Positions 33,455 to 45,014 of a DNA stretch of 64,000 bases are shown piece by piece. Position numbers and translations under genes: made by a program. The notes under the pieces were generated by a model. The model ran no database searches and was not told where the DNA came from. It saw only the letters and a list, made by a program, of their open reading frames with translations. Position 1 is the first letter of the stretch. Every line of letters begins with the position of its first letter. Source of the stretch: Prunus persica (taxonomy: Eukaryota > Streptophyta > Magnoliopsida > Rosales > Rosaceae); assembly GCF_000346465.2 (NCBI RefSeq), contig NC_034016.1, forward strand, positions 17,864,563 through 17,928,562, given 5' to 3'.

Positions 33455-35725
33455 TCAGGTTTTCTTCTCCTCGAACTTTATGTGAATTCCATCCCCAAAT
33501 CCTAAAATAGGGTTTCGAGCAATGCGTGCCGCTTTGATTGTTGTCCACCTATGAACAGAGATTCAATAGATGACTTAGCTTTTTGTTTTTTGGACAAAGA
33601 TGACTTAGCTCTGATAAAAACCTTGTAAAACACACAGTAGATTCGTAACTTGCGGTGAGAGAAAAAAAATGTACCTATATTTGGTGACCAAGACATGGAG
33701 AAAGGTGGCCAAGAAAACCCTACTATATTCTGCCCCTGCACATTGCCTCATTCCTCCACCAAAAGGCATGAAGTTCTTGGACACAGCATATGAGTCAAGG
33801 TCCTAAATTTCATCAAATAAATATAAAGTAAAATTAGCTGCTAAAAATTGAAGTCATTTGACAAACGACAACGACACTCAGTCCGTCCCCGAGACACGAA
33901 CCTTCCAACGCCATGGATTGAACTCGAGGGGATCCTCGAATGTGTTGGGACTTAACTGAAGTGCAGAGGTGACAACCATAATGGTCCAGCCTTCTGGAAT
34001 TGTAAATCCTGCAAAGCATTTACTGGAAACATTTTAGTAAGAATCAACTTGCTGTTAGAAACAAAAGGCCTACGCTATTTGTAATTGAGGACTTACCCTT
34101 TACAGGAATATCTTTCAAAGCTCTACGTAATAAGCCAGGTGCAACATTTCCCAGCCTAAGAATTTCATTGATAACCTATATGTTTTCAGAAGTCCAGCAA
34201 ATTATAAGTCTTTTTCAAAGCTGTTGTGCAAGGAAGAAGGAAATGCTTGTGGAGAATTGGGAACTAACCTGAAGAGTAAAAGTCATCGATTTATATTCGT
34301 CCCATGTGAGTGAGGAATTTAGATTTTCCCTGTTTTTGAGAATTGCCTCATGCTCAGCCTGACCATAAAAGATAATTGATCATTAGGGTCTTAAACAGAG
34401 GAGTTATGAAAATGAAATTGAAGCTCAAACTTTGTCTACGTACCGTCAACTCTTCTACAACTGAAGGATGCTCTGCCAGTAAACTGAAAGCTAATGCTAA
34501 TACTGCAGAAATAGACTCAAAGGTGGCAAACAAGCCCCCAAATACCAGCTGAACTGAAAAATCCTCTGACAAAAATTTCTCCTTTTCCATGTCAATGCTG
34601 ATTTGATCAAGGAAATCTCCTCTCCGCGTCTCAGGTGAAATCTGTCTCTCCTTTAGCATATCCCTCAACATGGTTGTTACGTTCTTTTGGTGCTGAATGA
34701 ATTCCAAGACATTAAATTTTTGTAAAATCTCATTCGAAGGAGACAAACTTGTTGCTAGTTATAATATGCCAATTTGAATATCACCTTCAAACAATTATAG
34801 TAGGCTGTGCCAGGGATGTTCAAGGGAAAGGACATAAGACCGTCTATGATTTTAGTATATTTCTCACTCAGGTCATCAGATGATTTTTCTGCATCATAAC
34901 TGATCATCTGCTTCGCGCTAAAATTAAAAACCATCTGCAATGGCGAGAGAAGTTATATTAAGTATGACAAGAACAGCAGCAGAAAAAAGCAGTACTGAAA
35001 AAGAAAATAAGTGATTAAGATTTAAGTGGGGTTGAAATTTACAACTGAGCCTGCATGCTTCACTTCAACAGAGGCCTTACTTGACCAGGCACACAGACTT
35101 TTGTTGACGAATTCTTCTATTTGAGGGAGCAGCTTCTCCTTAAGCCTCTCAGCACCAAAGTGATTCAAGAAAATGCTCCTTACATACTTGTGAACCATAC
35201 CAACTGCGTTCGTCTTAGATTCACCTTCATGGACGAAGATCTTCGAAAACGTGTCCAAGTACCACAGTTCCACCATCCTCCCTTCTTGCTGAAATAAGTA
35301 GTTATTGAACTCAGGATCAGCTGTGACTACAACCTGTCTACCCGCCAAACTAGTCCGAAATATTGGTCCATATCTGCAAGCCAAAGAAAAGAACATCTTG
35401 ACTGAACTAGGCAGGTAACTTGGTATATCAAACTCCATTTTTTTTAAAAATCATTAGATTGATTGAAATATAATAAACAAAGCAATATGTTCTTAGTTGA
35501 GTTTGAGTGAGCAGAGTTTTACCTTTGAAGTCTCTTCTTAATGAAGGGGTGAAGATCAAGTGAGTAGCTGGGAATGATCAAATTGAGAGTCTCTCCAATG
35601 AAAGGCAACCCCATTGAACCTGGAGGCAGAACCCCATTGCATTTTGGGTTCCTCCATTTGATAATCCAGTGAGTAAAATATATGACTAGTAAACCTACTA
35701 AACTCAACCCAACCAGAGTCCACAT
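33455..35725 (-). CDS. CYP87A-like cytochrome P450, copy 2 (canonical motifs)
   Basis: Nine minus-strand exons: 35725-35523, 35373-35043, 34934-34785, 34692-34444, 34358-34269, 34175-34097, 34008-33902, 33802-33675, 33548-33455. The product is 476 residues. Exons 1 and 3-9 have the same lengths as in copy 1; exon 2 is nine bases longer. Seen: membrane anchor at about 3-20; LPPGSMGLPFIGETL; I-helix A284-T-F-E287-S-I-S; K-helix E345-I-L-R348; heme loop FMPFGGGMRQCAG with Cys424; and LGFGDGIHIKF. All catalytic signatures of an active microsomal P450 are present. CYP87A enzymes act on sterols, triterpenoids or related substrates in characterised cases; here the substrate is unknown. A TATA run (TATATATATA) lies near 35777-35788, about 55 bp upstream. 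It is tandem with copy 1 and co-oriented with both FMO genes. Confidence 0.92.
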
Positions 35726-36350
35726 TTTTGTTTCAGATCAGAGAAAGAGTGGCAACTAGCAATCTATATGACCAGACTATATATATATATCATGTGGAAA
35801 TATTGGCCTGACAAAAGAAAATAGGAGAAATTACAAGATTATTCCAAAATATATCTGACTTTTCTTGCACATTAAACATTTAAAATGAAACGTTCTAATG
35901 AGAGGGCACACATGACATGACTTATATTAAAAGTAAAAGCCACCGTCTCTGACTTTTGCTCATCTGGTTGAATGAGAAAACAAGCACCCTCAGTCCTTGT
36001 TATGGCCCTCAGTCCTCACTCAGGAATAACTTCTAGGTTTAGGCTTGTAGGAAGTTCAGGGAACCTGAGCTATATGAAAGTGTTTTTGGTTATCTGAAAG
36101 CGCTTTTAATCTTTATAAAAACATATCGAAACGAGCCAAAGCCTATCGTTGATCAGGTCAAAACAGATGTAGCTTTCACCAATTTGTGTAAGCTTTTTTT
36201 AACCAAAAATCATAGTATAATCAATGATTGCTGGTATGTTTGACTATTCGTAGGGATTCTGAAGAGTGTCTTTCAAATAAAATTATTTGAAGAATCCGTC
36301 AATAGAATGGGTGATAAAAGCTAAGCTTGCCTGAAATATCAAATACAGTC

Positions 36351-36806
36351 TTGTCCAATATTAAATAGTACACAAGGTTCCCTGAAATTTGGATCTCAGA
36401 CTCCACAACAAAGCGAAAGGTTTTTTTTATTTAATAAAGAACAAGCATAGTTGGAGTGGAGATGGTGCATGCTTCATTTTAAATTAATGCTAAATAATAA
36501 ATAAAAAAAACTTATACTAATTAGGAATATTGTCCTTTCTGGTGTCAAATATTAAGAAAATTCTTAATAATGGAAGATTGTGTTTCGAGAGCATCGTTGA
36601 GGTTTAAAATATAAGATGCCAGTGAGGAGCATCAGATTGACGATGATAATAATACAAAATATTGTAATATTTCAGTCAAATTTGGGCTGCCCCCATTCTA
36701 AGACTTCTCATGGCCTGAGCAATATTGTATTTGATCTCCCAAGATTTACGTATGACCTCAACATGACAACTCTGGAAAACTGATATACTAATCGATGGGA
36801 GCACTT
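36351..36806 (+). repeat. Duplicated intergenic block, copy C (without the MITE)
   Basis: This is the counterpart of 20124-20409 plus 21146-21329, alignable almost throughout with small indels. The position matching the MITE insertion falls at about 36620-36640 and carries no element. It lies about 600 bp upstream of CYP87A copy 2. Confidence 0.75.
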
Positions 36807-38085
36807 CGCGGCTGACAATATTTCAAAGTTTGAACATCAAAAGATCAAATCTAAATCAATTTGATTCAACAGTTAAGAGATAGAGTCTCACTATAGAATT
36901 TTTATTTAATTCCAAGTGAAAGCAACTACGAGAACCCATAAATTTCCATAAATTTTAGTGGCTGACTAGTGTCCAGGAGATGAAATCAACAACCCACTTT
37001 GGTGTTTATGCAATTGATACAGTTTTTAAGCCATGAAATCCAAACAACTTTGGAAGGTTAGACTGATCCTGTTGAAATTTCTTTGCTGGTTAAAATTATT
37101 TTCCCCATTTGTCCACGTTTCTTGCTGGACTGAACTCACGACAGGACATTTTGTTACATACACAGATATACTTGTCCAATTATTTTTCTTTTTTAAGTTA
37201 AAGAAATACATAAAAAGTCAAAATTGAATACAATTATTTTTGTAATTACATGTCGAATTCAAAAAATAATTGAGTGCAAGAAAACATCAACCTAAACTTA
37301 TAGATAAACAACAGCAACAGCCCCGATCTCTTGGACTTAAACCCTGTTGGTTACAATAGATAACATTCATTTCATGGTAGATTAATATAGTTTCATCAGC
37401 AGGTGTTAATATTAAATCTCATCCTTACATGTGATCGAAAAGAAAAATTGATCATCCTTGTATCATTTCGCAAATATTGGGATTGAACTTGAAGTAAGGC
37501 TGGGCCCAGGCCCACGTCCAACTATAGCAACATAACCCAATATCAAAATATATAAATACAGGATAACACACACAGGCAAGATGTCATAAGAGTTTAAATC
37601 TGAGACCTCTGGTGTGCAAGTCAAGACCCTTTTCAACTGAACTAGACTCCATTGGCCAGTATTCTAATAATATAATCTGATCCAAAATAATAATCTCGGT
37701 TCAGTCCAGAATCCTAAATGAAAGCTAGTGTTAACTAGTTACAAGTGAGTTTTGTCTTGTCTTTGCTTAAACAACATTACAGGCCACATTAACAAAAGCC
37801 AGACAAATTTGAGTAGAAATGAGGTACAATTTCTCGTGGGAAGGAACAGGAGATGCTTTTCATCAAATTGAAAACTTTGAGCAGTGGGAGAACATTTATT
37901 ACTGAATCAGTATATGGATCAATTCGGCTTATTCCCGAAAAAGGATAAAAAAAATAATAATAATATTGCATTTTGACAGATGTAGGATAACCTACCAATG
38001 ATGGAGAAGAAACCATGTGAGAACGCTGGTAAACAATAGTATGAAGTATAACCAAAATAAACACAACAGACGTGTTCCCGGTCAA
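36807..38085. other. Intergenic with MITE fragment and SINE-like sequence
   Basis: No gene is seen. ACAGCCCCGATCTCTTGGAC at 37316-37335 matches 19 of 20 bases of the terminus of the MITE at 48253 but has no partner end. On the minus strand TAGTTCAGTTGAAAAGGG (about 37627-37644) and GGTCTCAGATTTAAACTC (about 37590-37607) look like pol III A and B boxes of a SINE spanning roughly 37500-37660. Confidence 0.45.
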
Positions 38086-40754
38086 TCAGTCCAGATTAGC
38101 AATAACCGCATCAACAACCTCTTGAGTGGTGCTGACTCCGCCGAGATCTTTCGTCCGGTACTTGCCTTCTGAGATCACACGTTTCACGGCTGTTTCAAGT
38201 CGATCAGCAAATGAAGGAAACTGGAGATGCCTCAACATCATAGCTGATGACAGTAGCAAAGCCACTGGGTTGGCCTTCTTTTGCTCCCATAATTTTTCGT
38301 TTCCGACATTTCCTGCTGAAGCACCTTGCTCAAAAACAGCATGATCAGCACCCACATTTCCTGTAGTCACCGAACAACTAATGAGGCACGGTTAAAAGAG
38401 AGAAACTACAAGAACCAGATAGAGTAAACGCAGTGATCAGTCCTTAAAGCAAATGATCTTTCTTTCATGTAATACATCATTCTTACTATGGAGAGACGAA
38501 GTAAATACATCGTGATGATAGTAACAAAGCACAACTTGCCACTATATTACCATGATAAAAACAAGAATTCAACTCGCAACTAAAACTATTACAAAAATGA
38601 CTGGCAATTTATTCTCATAAATTAGACTAATTAATAATGATGTCTACCTCCTGGCATGACCCCAGTGCCTCCAGCAATACCAGCTGCCGTATTTGCCACT
38701 AGGTTTCCATAAAGATTAGGAGTGACCTGCAAGATATGAAACCACCTCTGTCAATGGAATGGGAAAAGAAAGTATCAAGTATTAACTAACAGGTAAATTC
38801 GAAAAAAAGCAGAAAGGCATGCATGTATTTCAAATTTCAAAAGCCAGATACCTATGTTTTAGCTGGGCAACACAGACAGGTCTATTGGCTAAAATGAAGA
38901 ACAAGCATGACACATCAGAAGCTCAGGGTTTGGCCCAAGATTCAGTTTTTTTTTTCCTTATACGAAAAAAAAGGAAAAGAAATCCCATGCACAATACTCC
39001 TGCATAGCAGGGGTAAATACTCAAGCCCACCCTTCCCCCTCCATAAGGAAAAGAAAATGAGATTCTAAATAAACAAATAATAACAAAATACCTTCGTCAT
39101 GAATCAAAGGGAGTTTATGATACACACATGATGCAAACCCATGACACAAGGAAGAGGAACAAGATTTTGATCCTAGTTAAAACAGAAACTGAAATTGCAC
39201 AATAGAAAAGAAGGTAGCAGAACAGATTGTTGGAGTATTACAGTTTGATTCCACTTAAACGAACTTGTTCAGAGCTGGAGCTTCTTAAGAAATAGAAAGG
39301 CCGTACTTTTTTCCATTGGCATCATTTCAACAACCAATGAAAACAGAAAGACAAATACCATTAATATTCAAAGAAAATTTATTTCATATTACCCCATTAG
39401 TCACAAACTTATCAAAAATTCATCCAGTCACAGCAGTCAACTTTATGTCAAACAAGTACTGTGCAGGAATTCCAAGTTCAAGCACAAAAAGGCATCACTC
39501 CTACGACCAAAAAAAAAGGGCATCACTCCATGAAACCTGAATTTTGCCTAAAGTCAAATAATTTTATGTTCCTTGACCCAAGTTCAAGATGTAACAGGAT
39601 GATAGATGATAACTACTTGGAGGGTAGCGCCCCCTCTTGACAGCAAGTCTATTTAAATAGTTTTTTAATTTTATTTTTATACTCACTTCTTACCATTAAC
39701 ACTAAGCTCTCAAATACAAGAGAAAGGACAGAGTTTGTTGCTAAACAAACTCCGACTCACTAGGCGAACACATCTCTGCTAAACCAACTCCTACAAACCC
39801 ACGTCAGACCAAGTGCAAAAAGCAACGAAATTTCATCCAAACTTATTCAAATTGTAAAACAAATGGGAAGATTTGAAATGAAGCCACATACCATAACGTC
39901 AAATTGCTCGGGCTTCGAAACAAGTTGCATGCAGCAATTGTCCACAATAATCTCATTGTACTTGATACTTGGGTACTTGGTAGCAATCTCTCTACAAGAC
40001 TCTAAGAACAACCCATCTGCCAGCTTCATAATGTTGGCTTTGTGCACAGCAGTCACCTTCTTTCTGTTGTTCAGATACGCATACTCAAACGCATACTTGG
40101 CAATTCGCTCTGAGCAAAACTTCGTGATCACCTAACCAAATTCAAAATCAAATCCCAATTTTTCCCAAAAACACAAACCCACAAAAATTCAAGAGTAAAG
40201 ATTTGATTTTTGACAGGTTATCATACCTTGAGGCTCTCAACGACGCCGGGGACGACCTCGTGCTCGAGCCCCGAGTATTCGCCCTCGGTGTTCTCTCTAA
40301 TTACGACAATGTCCACGTTCTCGTGGCGGGTAGGGAGACCGGGGAGGTTGAAGCAGTTGACCAAGGAAGCGTACAAGTCGAGCTCTTTCCTCAGCTGGAC
40401 GTTGAGCGAGCTCACACCCCCGCCGACTGGAGTCTTTAAGCCGCCTTTCAGGCAGACCTTGTTCTTCCGGATCGACTCGATCACCTCCGTCGGCACCCGC
40501 TTCAGATCGCCGTGGACGTCGTACCGCTCAAAGTACACCGGAGCGTGCATCGCCTCCATGACTTGCTCGACGGCGTTGGTGACGAGCGGGCCTATGCCGT
40601 CACCGGGGATCAGGGTGACGGGCCGCGGGGCTCCGTCGCCTGGTCGGGGCATGTAGGTGACGGATCTTGTGTTCGGGTCGGGTTTGGGAAGGAAGGGTCC
40701 GGGCGTGGGGCGGTGGGTGAGGTTTTTGAGGATCGGGAGGGTCCGCCGAGCCAT
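38086..40754 (-). CDS. IDH1: NAD-dependent isocitrate dehydrogenase regulatory subunit, mitochondrial
   Basis: Four minus-strand exons: 40754-40227, 40131-39892, 38726-38648, 38360-38086. The product is 373 residues. The enzyme oxidises isocitrate to 2-oxoglutarate with NAD in the TCA cycle. It is a hetero-oligomer of catalytic and regulatory subunits. Seen: an Arg-rich N terminus of about 28 residues (mitochondrial presequence-like); [12 protein letters not shown] at 45-56; [20 protein letters not shown] at 103-122 with NCFNLPG at 133-139, the regulatory-subunit signature rather than the catalytic KGPMATPIGKG type; [15 protein letters not shown] at 152-166; and [20 protein letters not shown] near the C-terminal third. 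Exon 1 is GC-rich with a strongly C/G third position, unlike exons 2-4. The long intron 38727-39891 holds no gene. Subunit numbering (IDH1 versus IDH3) is not settled by sequence. Confidence 0.93.
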
Positions 40755-42292
40755 CGGGTTAGGGTTAGGGTTCTGGGTTTTCTGGAGGGAGGGGGGCGTC
40801 GTCGGGTTTGGGGAGGGCAGAGTTTTAGCAGAGGAGTTGAAGTTGAGCTGGTGGTTGACTGATGGAGGGAATAGGAAAATGTTAGTAAATTAGAGGACTT
40901 TTTTGCAATAAAGTCACGTTCTAGTTTGCATTTTTGGGTGGACCTTTTGGTCTAGTTGTCAATTGCACTGATTAATAATACATAGCTCCTTTTTTTGAGG
41001 GTATATCTTAAAATTTTAAATAATTAAAAATATTCATTTCTTCTACCTGAGTCAAGCCTTGGGGATCATTGGGCACATTTCATGGCTGGAGCTGTTGGTA
41101 AGTTGTTCTGCAGCTCTCAACTGATGCCTTTAATGTCTTCAGAACTTCAGATTATGTGTAGCTTTATGACATTTGCGTTAGTTCGAGAATTGCCTACTTA
41201 AAACTTGATGCATTTGCTCATATTCATGTTTATAATTTGTGTTGCCTCATCATGATACATTGTTCTGTACAACAGAGGAGGCCATTCCCAGTGGCGCCTG
41301 CCGGAGGGCCACCGGCTGGCAGAACGGTGTCGGTCAGTGCAGTATGTCCAGCTCTGTCTTGTCACCAATTAGGATGCCCATTGAGTTTGAAGCACATTTC
41401 TTGAAAGTAATTACATTCTAAATTCTTATAAACATGGTTAGTTACAAAAGTTACTGCGGTAGCAGTGACAAAACAAATTGCAGAATCAAAGTTCGTGTGG
41501 TGGGATAAGCAGACTTTACAATCTTTTATTGCTTTCTTAGTTTTGATCGTTGTTTCCTCTGTGCAAATCGTTTTTTTTGTTTTTTTGTTTCCTCTCTGTG
41601 GGGAACAAACTGTGTGCGCAACTAAATGAAAAGAAAAAACTCAATTTTGGCAATTAAACTGGACATAACATTATTACGAAAATTTACGAAACCTTTTAAA
41701 AATTAAGTAACACACTTGTTTAACTAATTCTCTAATCAAATAATCTCTCCTAAGGAATTATATAAACAATTTTCTAATGAACTCACGAGTTCACATGGAG
41801 GAGTTGAAGTAGAGCGGCTGAAAACAAAGTTAGTTACACAACTTTGTTTGCAATAATTCCACCTAATTTCCCACATAAACAAGCACAAAAATTGCAAACA
41901 TAATCCAATATTAATTCACATCTCGTTAACAATCAAATCAATCTATTGAAGAGAGTAATATATTGTACTTCAAACTTCAGCTTTCGAATTTCAGGTACAT
42001 CAATAAAAGGTCAGACTAGTAAGCTTTTTTCCAACCATAACACTTACAGATCAATGAAATACAAAAGTTACGTGATTGCTAAAGAACTTCTGATTCTGTG
42101 AGAAAGTCGATGTAATCTCATCTGAAAACACCATACAGGCCTTAGAAAGAAAGGGAACCACAGAATACCTGTCCTTATATCACTTAACCAAAAACATGCA
42201 ACAAATTTATACAGTCTTGCACATGGTTTCTTAACTTCCCATAATTGTCCTCGTTCATGAGTAAATAACCACTGAATTGCAGGATTTAAGTA
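40755..42292. other. Intergenic between IDH and SLY1, with an exon-like remnant
   Basis: Mostly AT-rich. Around 41275-41345 there is a GC-rich stretch bounded by AG on the left and near a GT on the right, and 41047-41093 resembles an exon ending in GTTG/GTAAGT. Translation gives no family I recognise, so I call it a possible gene relic only. Confidence 0.3.
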
Positions 42293-44528
42293 TCACTGAG
42301 TTGAAGCAGCAGGAGGAGCACCACCCAATCCCATTTTCTGCCCCAATAATGCAAGCTGCTCCACAAACTCCTCTCCTGTGAGTAATTCTGTTGTTCCATA
42401 GATAACATGTTTGACAGACTGTTGACGTTGTACAAGCTCTTGCAGGCTTCCGTATTCCACATAATTACCACCACCAATCATGAAGACAATAGCTTCCTTA
42501 AAAGGTCCTTTCAAATGGCTGCTACTCATTCCTGAGCTTGACTTCGGGGCACGAGGATCAAACACAAGGTAAGAATCAATTTCTGGATTTGGCTTCCCCT
42601 CCATCAAGGCCTCCACTGTTCTTGTTAATGCTAGCTGTCTATCATTGGATAACAGATTTTTCACACCTGCTGTCACGGCGCTTATCGATTGCCCATATAG
42701 TTTCTCTGCCCAGTCGACTATGTTGCTTCTGCTAGCAGAATTGGCTGATGCTAATGAGACATTCAATGCCTTGATCTTCTTCACATACTGAAATGCACGG
42801 GTATCGACCTCAGACTCCCTGAGGGCTGCTTCCACTGATTCCACTTCTGCCTGATTAATGCTTTCTGAAGAAATAAGATACATGATAGAAAACCGCAGCT
42901 TATCCATCTTACTCCCTTTCCCTCTAAGCACACCCAAAAGTTCACTTCGATCAATGCCCCCTCTAACCATCATGTCGTACTCCTTTTTGGCAAAAGAATC
43001 AAGCAGCCTCTCTTTGATCTCACTCAACAACACAGTTGCAATGTTGGTGTGCTTATCAATCACCTGCTTCCGCGCGGTCAACTCTGGCAATGAGTTCACT
43101 GCACTCATCAAATGTTTTGTGTTCCCAATCATGTCTGTCCCATCAAACTCAGTTCCATCAGTCCCGCCAGTCCTTCTATTGACCTCATCAACATCCCTCT
43201 TATACTTATTCAATTGGGTCTCAATCTCCACTGCTACTTCAGGAAATTCTAAAGATCCATTTGCTACCCAAAATGGATCTGAGCTATCTAACTCAAATGA
43301 CTTCATCCCGCCCTTTTCACCTTGAACACTCAACCTATTAAGCTTCAATCCAAGAACATCATGCACTAATGGTCGGTACCTAAAATCATGCTGTATTCCC
43401 ACAGATAACTCAAAATTACGATCAAATATACACAGTATCGGGCGCTGGAAAGAGCTCACAAAGTTTCCACCTTCCGTAAACAAATTGTTCTTTGACAACA
43501 AGTGGTCACGCAGTCTCTGATCCAATGCTGATGCTACCATCTCGGCCGGTCCACCACGAGGACACCTGATAATTGGGACAACAGCAAGGGTAGCCAAAAC
43601 GCAGAACAACCCACCAACTATCTTGTCAATAATCTCCTCAATTTCACGGTCCCCTGCAGAGGGATCATTCAATTGAACATAACTGGACTTCTGTGCCAAT
43701 GAGAACAAATTATCTTCCAGTGTCACAAACTCCAAATACTGATCATGCACCTTCGAAATCCGATGAATTGAATCTGAATTCAAAGTCCCAGATGCCAGAT
43801 CCTCAAGCAGTGGACGGGGAATCAAGGACGAGAAATTAAGATGGAAGCTATCATAGAGCGAGCTGGAGGTGTCAGCAATGATCCTCTGAATGTTGGAATG
43901 GCTGGGTTGGACAAAGTACACAGCGGGAACATCGTGAACGGGCTTGCGGTCCTTGTCAATGAGGAAGTAAAGGGTCACACCATGCTTACGAAGGTCCTTA
44001 ACATGGATCAATGGGGAGAGTATGTTTTGGCAAAACTTATCATAGATCAAGATCTTGTACACCTCTTCGTTGGCCATACCAGTTGCATTAACGGGTTGGT
44101 TCAGATTCAACATACGGGTAATACATTCTGAACCCAAAAATCAGAGACCAAATTCAATACTTTACTAAAAATTCAGAAAACTAAATCGAATATATGCAAA
44201 CCCAATCAGACGAATCAAATAAAATTTCGTTTAGCATATGACATTTCAATTCCTCTTTTTATAAGCAGAAAAAAACAGCCCTCAAACTAAAATCACAGAT
44301 CAAATTCAATAACAAAAACCCACAACAAAGTAAGCAAATTTAATCAACTCCAATGGTAATTCCACTATAAATTTACCTGGGTTTTCTCTATTAGCTAAAT
44401 GGGCTCTCGATTAATTCCACAGTATTTTCATTTTTACATCCTTGGTTTGGTTGAAACAGAGATCTAGAGCAACTAAATGACCAAGAGAGCAATTTACCTG
44501 TTTGCCTTTGCCGCAGATTGAGAGCCAT
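42293..44528 (-). CDS. SLY1: SLY1, Sec1/Munc18 family protein of ER-Golgi transport
   Basis: Two minus-strand exons: a 31-bp first exon 44528-44498 encoding MALNLRQRQT, then 44127-42293. The product is 621 residues, matching plant SLY1 (about 624). The short first exon restores the known N terminus, which reads MALNLRQRQTECITRMLNLN. Without it the large frame starts at an artefactual upstream ATG inside the intron. SLY1 binds syntaxin-5-type Qa-SNAREs and promotes SNARE complex assembly in ER-to-Golgi traffic. The Sec1 domain spans nearly the whole protein: KILIYDKFCQNILSPL in the N-terminal arch, RPILCIFDRNFEL in domain 2, and EAIVFMIGGGNYVEY at the C-terminal end. The interior is unbroken by introns. 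It is divergent from the histidine phosphatase gene. Confidence 0.95.
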
Positions 44529-44839
44529 GGCCGTGAAATATATATCCTTCCGCGTAGCAAAGACTCACAGACTCACTAGCAATTTTGGTTCGATTTGAAG
44601 TTTTATGATTTCCGAAGAGGTCTGCAAATTTGCGGGTTAAACTTGAGCCCTGTGATGTCAAAGAAAAGTCGTTCCTCTACGGCAGGTTCCACATGAAGTA
44701 GTCTACTCTGTCCAATAGGAAAGCACCACGACATATAAACCATAAAGTTGTAATTATTTCATTGGTGGACCACGTAGGCTGACTAATGGGATCTCGTAAA
44801 TGTCATCAATAAAATTACAAACACTAGCAGAGAGTGTAG
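44529..44839. promoter_or_regulatory. Compact divergent promoter, SLY1 / histidine phosphatase
   Basis: Only 311 bp separate the two start codons on opposite strands. The region includes ACCACGTAGG at 44769 and a CACGACATATAAACC stretch near 44727 that could supply a TATA element for the right-hand gene. A shared bidirectional promoter is inferred from the spacing. Confidence 0.5.
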
Positions 44840-44982
44840 ATGAGAGAAGAAGAGGTGTGTGATGTGGTGGTGGGTTTCGAGATGGCTGAGACGACGACGT
44901 TTCTGAGCAACAGATACTGGGTACTGAGGCACGGCAAGAGCATTCCGAATGAGAGAGGCATCATTGTTTCCTCCATGGTTCT

Positions 44983-45014
<32 letters not shown>

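Noticed and set aside
40203..40893. Several open frames of 78-148 codons opposite the first IDH exon
   Set aside because: They are shadows of a GC-rich coding exon; the IDH frame has clear family motifs and correct splice sites.
42858..43325. 155-codon frame antisense to SLY1
   Set aside because: SLY1 is conserved over its full length on the other strand, and the antisense peptide has no recognisable domain.
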